The notes: generated by a model not told the origin, from the letters alone. 11,289 nucleotides of DNA from Caldimonas sp. (GCA_030150305.1 JASLGD010000240.1:1-11289); one strand, 5' to 3'; counted from the first letter of the stretch, positions 1-7,512 are shown. Program-made: numbers and translations.

Positions 1-1381
1 TCAGTGCGACGGTGCCGGAGACGAGCGGTGCCGAGAAGCTGGTGCCGAGCGACTGATCGAAGCTGTCGGTGTAGGCCGCGCCGGCGGCGCCGACGACGGG
101 CGTCGTCGTTCCGGTGTTGGTCGTCGTCAGGATCGGATAGCTGCAGCCGGGCAGGCCCGAACCCACCTCGGGACAGTTGCCGGCCGGTGCAGCGATCGTG
201 ATCTCCGGGCCCGCGTCCGAGTAGCCGACCAGGTCGCCGGCCTGGCGCAGGCCGGCGACGCCGATCGCACCCGGGCAATTGGCCGGCGTGCCGACCGTCG
301 CGCTGCCGCCGTTGCCGCCGGCGACGACGACCACCGCGCCGGCGGCGTTCGCCTGCCCGATCGCATCGATGTAGGTCTGCGCGCACGCGCCCGTGCCGCC
401 GAGGCTCATGTTGATGACGCGCGCCGGATTCGCGTTGTGCGGAACGCCGGGGACGTCGATGCCCGCGGCCCAGAGGATGCCGGCCTGGATGTCGGAGTCG
501 AAGCCGCCGCACTTGCCGAGGACGCGCACCGGCATGACCTTGACGTTGCCGTGGCCGACGCTCGCCATGCCGAGGCTGTCGTCGGTCGCCGCGCCGATCA
601 GGCCGAGCGTCTGCGTGCCGTGCCACGAGCTGTTCGACGTCGCGCAGCCGAGCGTCGCCGAGTCGGCCGCGCTGACGAAGTCGCCGGGGTCGGACGCGTC
701 GCTGTCGCGGCCGTTGCCGTCGCCGGCGCTGGTGAAGCTGCCATCCGGGTCGGCGCTGATCATGTCGTAGCCGGGCAGCACGTTGCCGGCCTGCAGGTCG
801 GGATGGTCGAAGCGCAGTCCCGTGTCGAGCACCGCGACGACGATGCTCGCGCTGCCCTTGCTGATGTCCCACGCCTGCTCGGCGTTGATCGACGACGGCG
901 CCGCCTTGCCCCACGTCGAAGACGCCGCGCCGGCGGGCGGCGGCGGCCGCAGGTACCACTGGCCGGCCGCCGGGCCGCCGCTCGTCGCGCCGATCGCCGG
1001 GCCCGCCGTGTAGAGCGGATCGTTCGGCACCTCGACGATGCGCTTGCGCTCGTCGGCAACCGCGTACTCGATGTCGCTCTGCGCGGCGATCCGCGCCGCG
1101 AGCTGCTGCGACGTCATGCCGCGCGCGAAGACGACGTGCGAGCGCTCGGTGATGCCGCGCCCCGCGGTGAGCGCGACACCGATGCGACTGCCGAGCGCCG
1201 ACGCCTGCAGCGCCTGCTGGCCGGCGACCGAGAGCGCTTGCTTGCGGAGCAGCGCCGAGTCGGCGCGGTACTTGACGATCACGCGGGCGACCGTCGAGCT
1301 CTGCGCCGAAGGCGCCTGCAGCGGCAACGCACCGAACAACGTCGCGCCCGCGACGGCTGCAGAGATCAGGAGTTTGCGCAT
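1..1381 (-). CDS. Secreted S8 (subtilisin-family) serine peptidase, 3' end cut by window edge
   Basis: An exported endopeptidase that cleaves proteins outside the cytoplasm. The frame is open from ATG at 1381 to the left edge without a stop, giving 460 visible residues. Residues 1-26 form a signal peptide (basic MRK, hydrophobic core, ending near PSAQS). Residues about 30-115 look like an inhibitor-I9-type propeptide (starting ARVIVKYR). The catalytic domain begins near residue 120. The complete triad is visible: Asp186 in VAVLDTGL, His254 in SSWHGTQ, Ser448 in GTSFSAP, with oxyanion Asn357 in AGGNGGS. The usual boxes read HGTH and GTSMAAP, so two flanking positions vary but no catalytic residue is lost. 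At least one further helix and any C-terminal domain lie outside the window. It lies 34 bases after the small propeptide-like gene, so the two are probably co-transcribed. The family assignment is firm; the substrate is unknown. Confidence 0.95.
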   Translation of the reverse strand, partial: MRKLLISAAVAGATLFGALPLQAPSAQSSTVARVIVKYRADSALLRKQALSVAGQQALQASALGSRIGVALTAGRGITERSHVVFARGMTSQQLAARIAAQSDIEYAVADERKRIVEVPNDPLYTAGPAIGATSGGPAAGQWYLRPPPPAGAASSTWGKAAPSSINAEQAWDISKGSASIVVAVLDTGLRFDHPDLQAGNVLPGYDMISADPDGSFTSAGDGNGRDSDASDPGDFVSAADSATLGCATSNSSWHGTQTLGLIGAATDDSLGMASVGHGNVKVMPVRVLGKCGGFDSDIQAGILWAAGIDVPGVPHNANPARVINMSLGGTGACAQTYIDAIGQANAAGAVVVVAGGNGGSATVGTPANCPGAIGVAGLRQAGDLVGYSDAGPEITIAAPAGNCPEVGSGLPGCSYPILTTTNTGTTTPVVGAAGAAYTDSFDQSLGTSFSAPLVSGTVAL

Positions 1382-1415
1382 GGAAGCTTCCCTGGAACCA
1401 AGACCTTGCCGTCGC

Positions 1416-1775
1416 TCACGACCGCGCGGGCACCTTGCGGCCTTCGATCTCGACGGCTTGATAGACGCTGGTCGCCTCGCGCAGCCGCGCGACGGCGGCG
1501 TCGCACTCGGCGCTGCTCGCGCAGTGCAGCGCGATGGCGTGCCACTGCGGGCTCGTCGCCGCGGCGTAGCTCACCGGCACGCCCGCGATCCGCCCGGCCT
1601 CGGCGCCGATCGCGCCGGCGTCGTCGGAGGCGCGCACGAGCTTGACCATGACGCGCAAGGGCTGCGGCTGCGCCGCGACGTCGCGCGCAGGCGCCGCGCT
1701 GCACGCGCCCGTCAACGCCGCGACCAGCGTGCAAGCTGCGGCGGCCGCGGCGGCGCTGCGGGTCGGGACGAACAT
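1416..1775 (-). CDS. Small lipoprotein-like protein resembling a subtilase propeptide (I9-like)
   Basis: A 119-residue exported protein with no family I can name with certainty. Residues 1-25 are a signal sequence with a hydrophobic Ala-rich core ending LTGAC, a plausible though not ideal lipobox (Cys25 lipidated). Residues 40-115 run RVMVKLVRAS, then a central block, then AVARLREATSVYQAVEIEGRKV. The order and spacing match the propeptide of the S8 peptidase encoded next (ARVIVKYRA, then QQLAARIAAQSDIEYAVADERKR), so it looks like a free-standing propeptide. Cys85 and Cys91 could form a disulfide. The start is the only Met before the hydrophobic core. I see no Shine-Dalgarno before it, but a TAAACT hexamer ends 7 bases upstream. 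It could act as an inhibitor or folding chaperone of the neighbouring protease; that role is inference. A plain hypothetical lipoprotein is the alternative. Confidence 0.75.
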   Translation of the reverse strand: MFVPTRSAAAAAAACTLVAALTGACSAAPARDVAAQPQPLRVMVKLVRASDDAGAIGAEAGRIAGVPVSYAAATSPQWHAIALHCASSAECDAAVARLREATSVYQAVEIEGRKVPARS

Positions 1776-1880
1776 GCGGACCAGTTTAGGTGGCGGCTCG
1801 AGGCGACACGGCGACGTTTACCAAGGCTTACCCCGGGGGCGCCGCCGTGCGGCAAAAGTCACGCGGCAAGCCGGCCGCCT

Positions 1881-1902
1881 GTCAGCGATCGGTCAGCGAT
1901 CG
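1881..1902. repeat. 11-bp perfect tandem duplication at the DUF4397 gene stop
   Basis: Two adjacent identical copies of GTCAGCGATCG (1881-1891 and 1892-1902). The stop codon of the lipoprotein gene (1893-1895) lies in the right-hand copy, so the gene's last codons and stop are duplicated just downstream. It may be replication slippage. Confidence 0.8.
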
Positions 1903-3203
1903 CGCCGCAGCAGCCCGGATGCATGGGCGGCATCGCCGAAGATGAACAGCGTGTAGACCGCATTGCCGGGCACATCGAGCGGGGCGCTGAGCGTGGATGA
2001 GGTCCAGACCGGCGTCAGGCTGTTGGGACCGAAGACGTCGAGCTGCAGCGCGGTGCTCGAGGGCACGAGCGAATACGCCGAAGCGGTTCCCGGAGCGATG
2101 TTGCTCGCCGCAACGGCGAACGCGGCATCGAGCGAGAGCGGCTCCGCGCCTACGCTCAGGCCATTGAGCAGGCGCAGCTTCAGATTGCTTGTCGTGCTCG
2201 GCAGGTGGTTGTCGTCGGTGATCAAGCTGGCTGTCGGTGCGGCCGCGCTGCCGTAGATGAGAAGCGTGTTGTCGCTGCCGGCGACGAGCGGTGTCGCGGG
2301 GGCGCCGACCGACGCACCGTTGACGCTGATGTTGAGTGCCGCAGCCGCCGGCACGATGGCGTAGCCGGTGAGCGACGGCGAAGTGATGTTGGTCGCGATC
2401 GGCGCGCTCGCCGCGCTCGCCGACACCACGGCGGCACCGCTCGTGGTCGCCGCGAGACGGACGCGCGCATTCGGATTGCGTCCAGCCGTGTAGGTTCCCT
2501 GCTCGGCGAGCACGCCCCCGTTGACCAGCGTGCCGCCGATCGTCGGCGTGAGGATCAGCGAGCCGAGCTCCTGGCTCGTCAGCACGATCCCGCTGACGTC
2601 GAGCCGCAGGTCGGCCGGGTTGCCGCTGCCGGTGACGCGGACGCGGTAGGTTCCCGGCGTGAACGAGAGGAACGCGCTCGTCTGCAGCGTCGTCGACAGG
2701 CCGAACGTGAAGCTCGGCGAGGCCAGCGTCGTGATGTCGGTCGCCGGATCGGTGATGTAGACGTCGACCGCGCCGGCGTCGGTCGCCGCGTCGATGACGC
2801 GAACCGCCGCCGTGCCCGCCGCCGGCGCCGCGACGTCCTCCTGGATCACCGTCGTGCGCAGGCTGCCGCCGCTCTCGTAGGCGACGAGCGCGTAGTGCAG
2901 GCCCTGGCCGACGCTGGGCGCGATCGTGCCGAGCGCGGTCCCGCTCGCGGTGTCGTTGATCTGCAGCGTCGGGCTGCCCGATGCGACGCCGGCGTAGCTG
3001 CTGACCGTGTCCGCCGGGATCGACGCCGCGGCGCTGCTGCCGTTGGCGAGGAGGTCGAGCGATGCCCGCGTCGACGTCGCGTTGACGAGCCGAACGTTGG
3101 CGTTGCCGCCCGAGCCGCCGCCGCCGCCGCCGCACGCCGACAGCGCCAGCGCCACACATGCCACGACGACGAATCCGGCGCGACGTTCGATGCTCTGCTT
3201 CAC
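1893..3203 (-). CDS. DUF4397-type surface lipoprotein with several repeated domains
   Basis: A 436-residue predicted lipoprotein. Residues 1-24 are a lipoprotein signal peptide with a good lipobox (LSAC, Cys24). A flexible linker of consecutive glycines (residues 25-33) follows, then repeated beta-rich units. The first begins near residue 36 (NVRLVNATSTRASLDLLANG) and the second near 132 (AVRVIDAATDAGAVDVYIT); both match the DUF4397 pattern. Weaker units begin near 246 (ARVRLAAT) and 340 (NLKLRLLNG). The function of DUF4397 is not established; it is usually found in exported or surface-anchored proteins. The start is GTG at 3203, supported by an AAAGGA Shine-Dalgarno 9 bases upstream. It lies 117 bases before the propeptide-like gene in the same direction, so co-transcription is possible but not shown. 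I see no intrinsic terminator in that gap. Confidence 0.9.
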   Translation of the reverse strand: MKQSIERRAGFVVVACVALALSACGGGGGGSGGNANVRLVNATSTRASLDLLANGSSAAASIPADTVSSYAGVASGSPTLQINDTASGTALGTIAPSVGQGLHYALVAYESGGSLRTTVIQEDVAAPAAGTAAVRVIDAATDAGAVDVYITDPATDITTLASPSFTFGLSTTLQTSAFLSFTPGTYRVRVTGSGNPADLRLDVSGIVLTSQELGSLILTPTIGGTLVNGGVLAEQGTYTAGRNPNARVRLAATTSGAAVVSASAASAPIATNITSPSLTGYAIVPAAAALNISVNGASVGAPATPLVAGSDNTLLIYGSAAAPTASLITDDNHLPSTTSNLKLRLLNGLSVGAEPLSLDAAFAVAASNIAPGTASAYSLVPSSTALQLDVFGPNSLTPVWTSSTLSAPLDVPGNAVYTLFIFGDAAHASGLLRRDR

Positions 3204-3294
3204 TTCGATGGTTCCTTTGTTCCGGCCGTCAACGCGGCGATCGGCTTGGCGTTGTTAGAGAAGACAGGATTGCAACCAACGTCGCTCCTCGCGA

Positions 3295-3331
3295 CATTGC
3301 GCGCGCCGTTCGCAATGCAAAGAAATGTCAA
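3295..3331. promoter_or_regulatory. Possible control region between divergent lipoprotein and glycine-zipper genes
   Basis: The 213-bp gap 3204-3416 is visibly less GC-rich than the coding DNA. It holds a perfect 7-bp inverted repeat, CATTGCG (3295-3301) and CGCAATG (3311-3317), with a 9-bp spacer. It also holds a perfect TTGACA on the minus strand (3331-3326) reading toward the DUF4397 gene. I cannot find a matching -10 at 16-18 bp from that TTGACA, so the promoter is unproven. The inverted repeat could be an operator. Confidence 0.3.
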
Positions 3332-3416
3332 CCGGCGAGAGCGGCGTCTTGATTGCGCAGACACGGCATCGAACTCTTGCCAAGATCGCGAGTCGAATGC
3401 CCATTGGGGGAAAGAG

Positions 3417-4193
3417 ATGATGATGACACGAACCAGGATCGCCCTCGCCGCCGCCGCAGTCGCGGCGCTCGGCGCCTCGGGCGCCGCCCGCGCGGCCGAA
3501 TACGCGCGCGTGGTTTCGTCGACCCCGGTGAGCGAAACCGTCTCGGTGCCGCGCCAGGAGTGCGTCAACGGCCAGCAGCTCGTGCAGCAGCAGCCGTCGG
3601 GCGGCGGCGCCGTCGTCGGCGCGCTCGTCGGCGGCCTGCTCGGCAACCAGTTCGGGCACGGCTTCGGCCGCGCCGCGGCGACGGGCGCCGGCGCGGTGGC
3701 CGGCGCGGCGGTCGGCAACAGCGTCGAAGCAGGGGCGACTCCGCCCGCTGTCGTGCCGACGCAGCAGTGCCGGACCGTGTCCGGCCAGGAAAGCCGGATC
3801 GTCGCGTACGACGTCGTCTACGAGTACCACGGTCAGCGCTACTCGACGCGCTTGCCGCAGGATCCGGGCACGCGGCTCGCGGTCGACGTCCGCCCCGCCG
3901 CCGACAACGCCGTCGAGCAAGGCGCGCCGTCGTCGTCGTACAGCGGCGTGCCGCAGGCGACGTACGGCGCGGTGCCGCCCGCCTACGCGGACACCGCTCC
4001 GATCGTCAGCCAGCCGGTGCCGCCGGTCACGTACGCGTCGCCGCCGCCGGCCTACTATCCGGCCGCGCCGTACGTCTACCCGTCGCCCTACTACTACGCC
4101 GCTCCGGTGATCGGCTTCGGCATCGGCTACTGGGCGGGCAGCGCGTGGCACGGCGGTCGCTACTACGGCGGCTGGCACGGCCACTGGCATTGA
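3417..4193 (+). CDS. Exported glycine-zipper (2TM/Rick_17kDa-like) envelope protein
   Basis: A 258-residue envelope protein of unknown exact role. Residues 1-27 form a Sec signal peptide ending ARA-AE. Residues 62-102 are a glycine-zipper segment (GGGAVVGALVGGLLGNQFG, then AAATGAGAVAGAAVGN), typical of the 17-kDa-antigen-like outer membrane family, where small residues allow tight packing of two membrane helices. Cys49 and Cys118 flank this segment. Residues 125-160 resemble the conserved beta region after the zipper (RIVAYDVVYEYHGQRYSTRLP). The last 60 residues are rich in Pro, Tyr, Gly, Trp and His, ending GGWHGHWH. Three ATG codons run in tandem (3417, 3420, 3423) after a GGGGGAAAGAG purine stretch; the first is chosen and the others differ by only one or two residues. 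It is a monocistronic unit closed by a strong terminator. Family membership is fairly sure; function is not. Confidence 0.9.
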   Translation: MMMTRTRIALAAAAVAALGASGAARAAEYARVVSSTPVSETVSVPRQECVNGQQLVQQQPSGGGAVVGALVGGLLGNQFGHGFGRAAATGAGAVAGAAVGNSVEAGATPPAVVPTQQCRTVSGQESRIVAYDVVYEYHGQRYSTRLPQDPGTRLAVDVRPAADNAVEQGAPSSSYSGVPQATYGAVPPAYADTAPIVSQPVPPVTYASPPPAYYPAAPYVYPSPYYYAAPVIGFGIGYWAGSAWHGGRYYGGWHGHWH

Positions 4194-4221
4194 GCCGAGC
4201 AGCGAGAGCTCTTGCCCGAGC

Positions 4222-4250
4222 AAGCGCGTGTCGCGAGACACGCGCTTTTT
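4222..4250 (+). terminator. Strong intrinsic terminator after the glycine-zipper gene
   Basis: A perfect 11-bp stem, AAGCGCGTGTC (4222-4232) with GACACGCGCTT (4237-4247), a GCGA tetraloop, and a T run of five (4246-4250) that overlaps the stem end. It lies 28 bases after the plus-strand stop. On the minus strand the hairpin lies 12 bases past the gap stop but is not followed by a T run, so it is mainly a plus-strand terminator. A small alternative hairpin (CTTGC-CCGA-GCAAG, 4211-4224) overlaps its left foot. Confidence 0.93.
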
Positions 4251-4262
4251 CTACGCCGACGC

Positions 4263-5270
4263 TCAGCGCAGCGACCTGGCGACGACGCGCGCCATCTCGA
4301 GGGTCTTGTTCGAGTAGCCCCACTCGTTGTCGTACCAGGCGATGACCTTGACGAAGGTCGGATCGAGCGCGATCCCCGCGTCGGCGTCGAACACCGACGT
4401 CATCGCCTCGCCGCGGAAGTCGGTCGAGACGACCTTGTCCTCGGTGTAGCCGAGGATGCCTTTCAGCGCACCTTCGGACTGCGCCTTCATCTCGGCGCAG
4501 ATCTCGGCGTAGCTCGCCTCGCGCGCGAGCTCGCACGTGAGGTCGATCACCGAGACGTCCGAGGTCGGCACGCGAAACGACATCCCGGTGAGCTTCTTGT
4601 TGAGCTCGGGGATGACGACGCCGACCGCCTTCGCCGCGCCGGTCGACGACGGGATGATGTTCTCGAGGATGCCGCGGCCGCCGCGCCAGTCCTTGTTGCT
4701 CGGGCCGTCGACGGTCTTCTGCGTCGCCGTCGTCGCGTGCACCGTCGTCATCAGGCCGCGCTTGATGCCCCACTTGTCGTGCAGCACCTTGGCGACCGGC
4801 GCCAGGCAGTTGGTGGTGCAGGAAGCATTCGAGATGATCGTCTCGCCCTTGTAGCTCTTGTCGTTGACGCCGAACACGAACATCGGCGTGTCGTCCTTCG
4901 ACGGCGCCGACAGGATCACCTTCTTCGCGCCGGCGTCGAGGTGCTTCTGCGCCGCCTCCTTGGTGAGGAAGAGGCCCGTCGACTCGATGACGACGGCCGC
5001 GCCGACGTCGCCCCACTTCAGGCTCGCGGGGTCCTTCTCCTGCGTCAGGCGGATCCGCTTGCCATTGACGACGAGCGTGTTGCCGTCGACGACGATGTCG
5101 CCGCGAAAGCGGCCGTGCACCGAGTCGTAGCGCAGCATGTACGCGAGGTAGTCGGGCTCGAGCAGGTCGTTGATCGCGACGACCTCGACGTCGGAGAAGT
5201 TCTGGACCGCGGCGCGAAACACCATGCGTCCGATGCGACCGAAGCCGTTGATGCCGATCTTGATGGTCAT
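4263..5270 (-). CDS. gap: Type I glyceraldehyde-3-phosphate dehydrogenase
   Basis: Cytoplasmic glycolytic/gluconeogenic enzyme that oxidises and phosphorylates glyceraldehyde 3-phosphate to 1,3-bisphosphoglycerate using NAD(P)+. At 335 residues it is full length for the family. The N-terminal Rossmann motif reads INGFGRIGRMVFRA (residues 7-20). The NAD-preferring Asp lies in AINDLLE (Asp35). The catalytic box SNASCTTNCLAP carries nucleophile Cys151, with partner His178 in TTVHATTATQK. The C-terminal WYDNEWGYSNK signature is present. The ATG at 5270 has a GGAG Shine-Dalgarno 10 bases upstream. The gene lies 31 bases after tkt in the same direction, so the two form an operon. The usual downstream partner pgk is absent here; the next gene is convergent. 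Identification is essentially certain; the gap symbol follows the bacterial convention (gapA-type). Confidence 0.98.
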   Translation of the reverse strand: MTIKIGINGFGRIGRMVFRAAVQNFSDVEVVAINDLLEPDYLAYMLRYDSVHGRFRGDIVVDGNTLVVNGKRIRLTQEKDPASLKWGDVGAAVVIESTGLFLTKEAAQKHLDAGAKKVILSAPSKDDTPMFVFGVNDKSYKGETIISNASCTTNCLAPVAKVLHDKWGIKRGLMTTVHATTATQKTVDGPSNKDWRGGRGILENIIPSSTGAAKAVGVVIPELNKKLTGMSFRVPTSDVSVIDLTCELAREASYAEICAEMKAQSEGALKGILGYTEDKVVSTDFRGEAMTSVFDADAGIALDPTFVKVIAWYDNEWGYSNKTLEMARVVARSLR

Positions 5271-5301
5271 GACGGGAGAGCTCCGTGGATGCGAAAGGGA
5301 T

Positions 5302-7440
5302 TCAGCGGCGCGCGAGCACGGCGCGCACCGTCGCGACGACGTTGTCGACCGTGAAGCCGAAGTGCTTGAAGAGCGCGGGTCCGGGCGCCGACTCGCCGTA
5401 GCGGTCGATGCCGACGACGGCGGCGCAGCCGTACTTCCACCAGCCAGAGGTGACGCCCATCTCGACCGCGACGCGCGGCACGCCGGACGGCAGCACCGAG
5501 CGCTTCCACGCGTCGGACTGGCGATCGAACACCGTGGTCGACGGCATCGAGACGACGCGCACCGCGATCCTGCCGTGCTCGGGCAGCGCGAGCTGCTGCT
5601 GCGCCTGCAGCGCGAGCGCGACCTCGGAGCCGGTGGCGATGATCACCGCGCGCGCCGGCACCGGCAGCCCGACCTCGCCTGGCTCGGCGAGCACGTAGGC
5701 ACCGCGCGCGATGTCGGCGATCGCCACGTCGACGCCGTCCGCGTCGAACGCGGGCTTGGGCGCGTACGGCAGGTTCTGCCGCGACAGCAGCAGAGCGCTC
5801 GGCCGCTCGCGGCTCTCGATCGCCGCGCTCCAGGCGACGAGCGTCTCGACCGTGTCGCACGGCCGCCAGACGTCGAGGTTCGGAATGAGCCGCAGCGATG
5901 CGGCGTGCTCGATCGACTGGTGCGTCGGGCCGTCCTCGCCGAGGCCGATCGAGTCGTGCGTGAAGACGTGGACGACGCGCTGGCCCATCAGCGCCGCCAT
6001 CCGGATCGCGTTGCGGCTGTAGTCGCTGAAGGTGAGGAACGTGCCGCCGTAGGGAACGAAGCCGCCGTGCAGCGCGACGCCGTTCATGATCGCCGCCATG
6101 CCGAATTCGCGCACGCCGTAGTTGATGTGACGGCCGACGCGACCCTCGGCATCGCGCGCGACAGCGCCGTCGCGCGCGAAGCGCAGCGGCGGCGTGTGCT
6201 TGGTGTTCGTCAGGTTCGAACCGGTGAGGTCGGCGCTGCCGCCGAGCAGCTCGGGCAGCGCCTCGGTCAGCGCTTCGAGGGCGATCTGGCTCGCCTTGCG
6301 GCTCGCGACGGTCTCGGCCTTGCCGTGCGCCGAGACCGCCGCCGCGCGAACGACGTCGCGCCAGCGCGCCGGCAGCTCGCCCGCGATCCGTCGCGCGTAC
6401 TCGGCGGCGAGCGCGGGATGCGCGGCGGCGTAGGCGGCGAACGCAGCGTCCCACTCGGCCTCGGCCGCCGCGCCCTGCTCGCTCGCGTCCCACGCGGCGT
6501 ACGCCTGCTCGGGAACGACGAACGGCGCGTGCGTCCAGCCGAGCGCCGTGCGCGTCGCCTGCACCTCGCCCTCGCCGAGCGCCTCGCCGTGCGCCTTGGC
6601 GGTGCCGGCGCGCGTCGGCGCGCCCTTGCCGATCGTCGTCTTGCAGCAGACGACGGTCGGCTTGCCGGTATTGCGCTTTGCCTGCGCGATCGCGGCATCG
6701 ACGGCGTCGACGTCGTGGCCGTCGACGCCCGCGATGACGTGCCAGCCGTACGCCTCGAAGCGCTTGGGCGTGTCGTCGACGAACCAGGGCGCGACCGCGC
6801 CGTCGATCGAAATGCCGTTGTCGTCGTAGACGGCGATCAGCTTGTCGAGCTTCCACGCGCCGGCGAGCGAGCACGCTTCGTGGCTGATGCCTTCCATCAG
6901 GCAGCCGTCGCCGAAGAAGACGTACGTGCGATGGTCGACGATCGCGTGGCCGCCGCGGTTGAACTCGGCGGCGAGCAGCTTTTCGGCCAGCGCCATCCCC
7001 ACTGCATTGGCAAGTCCCTGGCCCAGCGGCCCGGTGGTCGTCTCGACGCCCGGCGTGATGCCGAACTCGGGGTGGCCGGGCGTCTTGCTGTGCAGCTGGC
7101 GAAAGCTCCTCAGCTCCGAGAGCGCCAGGTCGTAGCCGGTCAGATGCAGCAGCGAATAGAGCAGCATCGAGCCGTGGCCGTTCGACAGGACGAAGCGGTC
7201 GCGGCCCGGCCAGCGCGGGTTCTTCGGGTTGTGGCGCAGATGCCGGCCCCAGAGCGCGACCGCGATCTCGGCCATCCCCATCGGCGCGCCCGGGTGTCCC
7301 GAGTTGGCCTGCTGCACCGCGTCCATCGAGAGCGCGCGGATCGCGTTGGCCATCAGCGCGGTCGGTTGCACGGCGGGCTCGTCGCTGCGCGTCCCCGGTC
7401 GATCGACGCTCTGGCTCTCCGGGGAAACGATCGCGTCCAT
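5302..7440 (-). CDS. tkt: Transketolase
   Basis: Thiamine-diphosphate enzyme that transfers two-carbon ketol units between sugar phosphates in the pentose phosphate (and Calvin) pathway. The product is 712 residues from ATG at 7440. The ThDP/metal motif is GDG (177-179) followed by DN (207-208), and substrate/cofactor histidines sit in SGHP (His49) and NGHG (His89). TTTGPLGQGLANAVGMA and the central REFGMAAI segment with the catalytic Glu are both present. The C-terminal domain ends in the FGFTVDNVV segment. The start at 7440 leaves about 30 residues before MANAIRAL, longer than in enterobacterial enzymes. A second ATG at 7353 would give a 683-residue product but has no visible ribosome site, so the longer form is preferred with moderate confidence. 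It is first in an operon with gap and diverges from speD. A TAAAAT hexamer on its strand (7477-7472) suggests a promoter about 30 bases upstream. Confidence 0.97.
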   Translation of the reverse strand: MDAIVSPESQSVDRPGTRSDEPAVQPTALMANAIRALSMDAVQQANSGHPGAPMGMAEIAVALWGRHLRHNPKNPRWPGRDRFVLSNGHGSMLLYSLLHLTGYDLALSELRSFRQLHSKTPGHPEFGITPGVETTTGPLGQGLANAVGMALAEKLLAAEFNRGGHAIVDHRTYVFFGDGCLMEGISHEACSLAGAWKLDKLIAVYDDNGISIDGAVAPWFVDDTPKRFEAYGWHVIAGVDGHDVDAVDAAIAQAKRNTGKPTVVCCKTTIGKGAPTRAGTAKAHGEALGEGEVQATRTALGWTHAPFVVPEQAYAAWDASEQGAAAEAEWDAAFAAYAAAHPALAAEYARRIAGELPARWRDVVRAAAVSAHGKAETVASRKASQIALEALTEALPELLGGSADLTGSNLTNTKHTPPLRFARDGAVARDAEGRVGRHINYGVREFGMAAIMNGVALHGGFVPYGGTFLTFSDYSRNAIRMAALMGQRVVHVFTHDSIGLGEDGPTHQSIEHAASLRLIPNLDVWRPCDTVETLVAWSAAIESRERPSALLLSRQNLPYAPKPAFDADGVDVAIADIARGAYVLAEPGEVGLPVPARAVIIATGSEVALALQAQQQLALPEHGRIAVRVVSMPSTTVFDRQSDAWKRSVLPSGVPRVAVEMGVTSGWWKYGCAAVVGIDRYGESAPGPALFKHFGFTVDNVVATVRAVLARR

Positions 7441-7471
7441 GAAAAACGTCCGTGCAGCGAGGGGGCACGCG

Positions 7472-7512
7472 ATTTTAGAGGTCGCGGAACGCGCCGACCC
7501 GGCCTCGATAAT
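7472..7512. promoter_or_regulatory. Divergent tkt/speD promoter region
   Basis: The 78-bp gap between the divergent starts holds TAAAAT on the minus strand (7477-7472), five of six matches to TATAAT, placed for a short tkt leader. It also holds GATAAT on the plus strand (7507-7512), ending 6 bases before the speD ATG. Neither has a convincing TTGACA at the right distance. The two promoters would sit nearly back to back. Confidence 0.45.

Noticed and set aside
437..1645. Long Arg-rich plus-strand open frame opposite the S8 peptidase
   Set aside because: The minus strand encodes a full subtilase triad; this frame has shadow-like composition.
1366..1734. Alternative minus-strand frame overlapping the propeptide-like gene
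   Set aside because: It is Arg/Ala-rich with no signal peptide and would overlap the peptidase start; the 1416-1775 frame has a lipoprotein signal and family-like sequence.
3326..3331. Perfect TTGACA on the minus strand as a DUF4397 gene promoter
   Set aside because: No acceptable -10 hexamer at 16-18 bp; not called as a promoter in its own right.
4211..4224. Small CTTGC/GCAAG hairpin as an antiterminator
   Set aside because: A five-bp stem cannot compete with the 11-bp terminator stem it overlaps, and no leader or ligand logic is visible.
4212..5354. Long plus-strand open frame opposite gap
   Set aside because: It lies wholly antisense to a perfectly conserved GAPDH; its Arg/Ala/Asp/Val-rich composition is typical of the shadow frame of a GC-rich gene.
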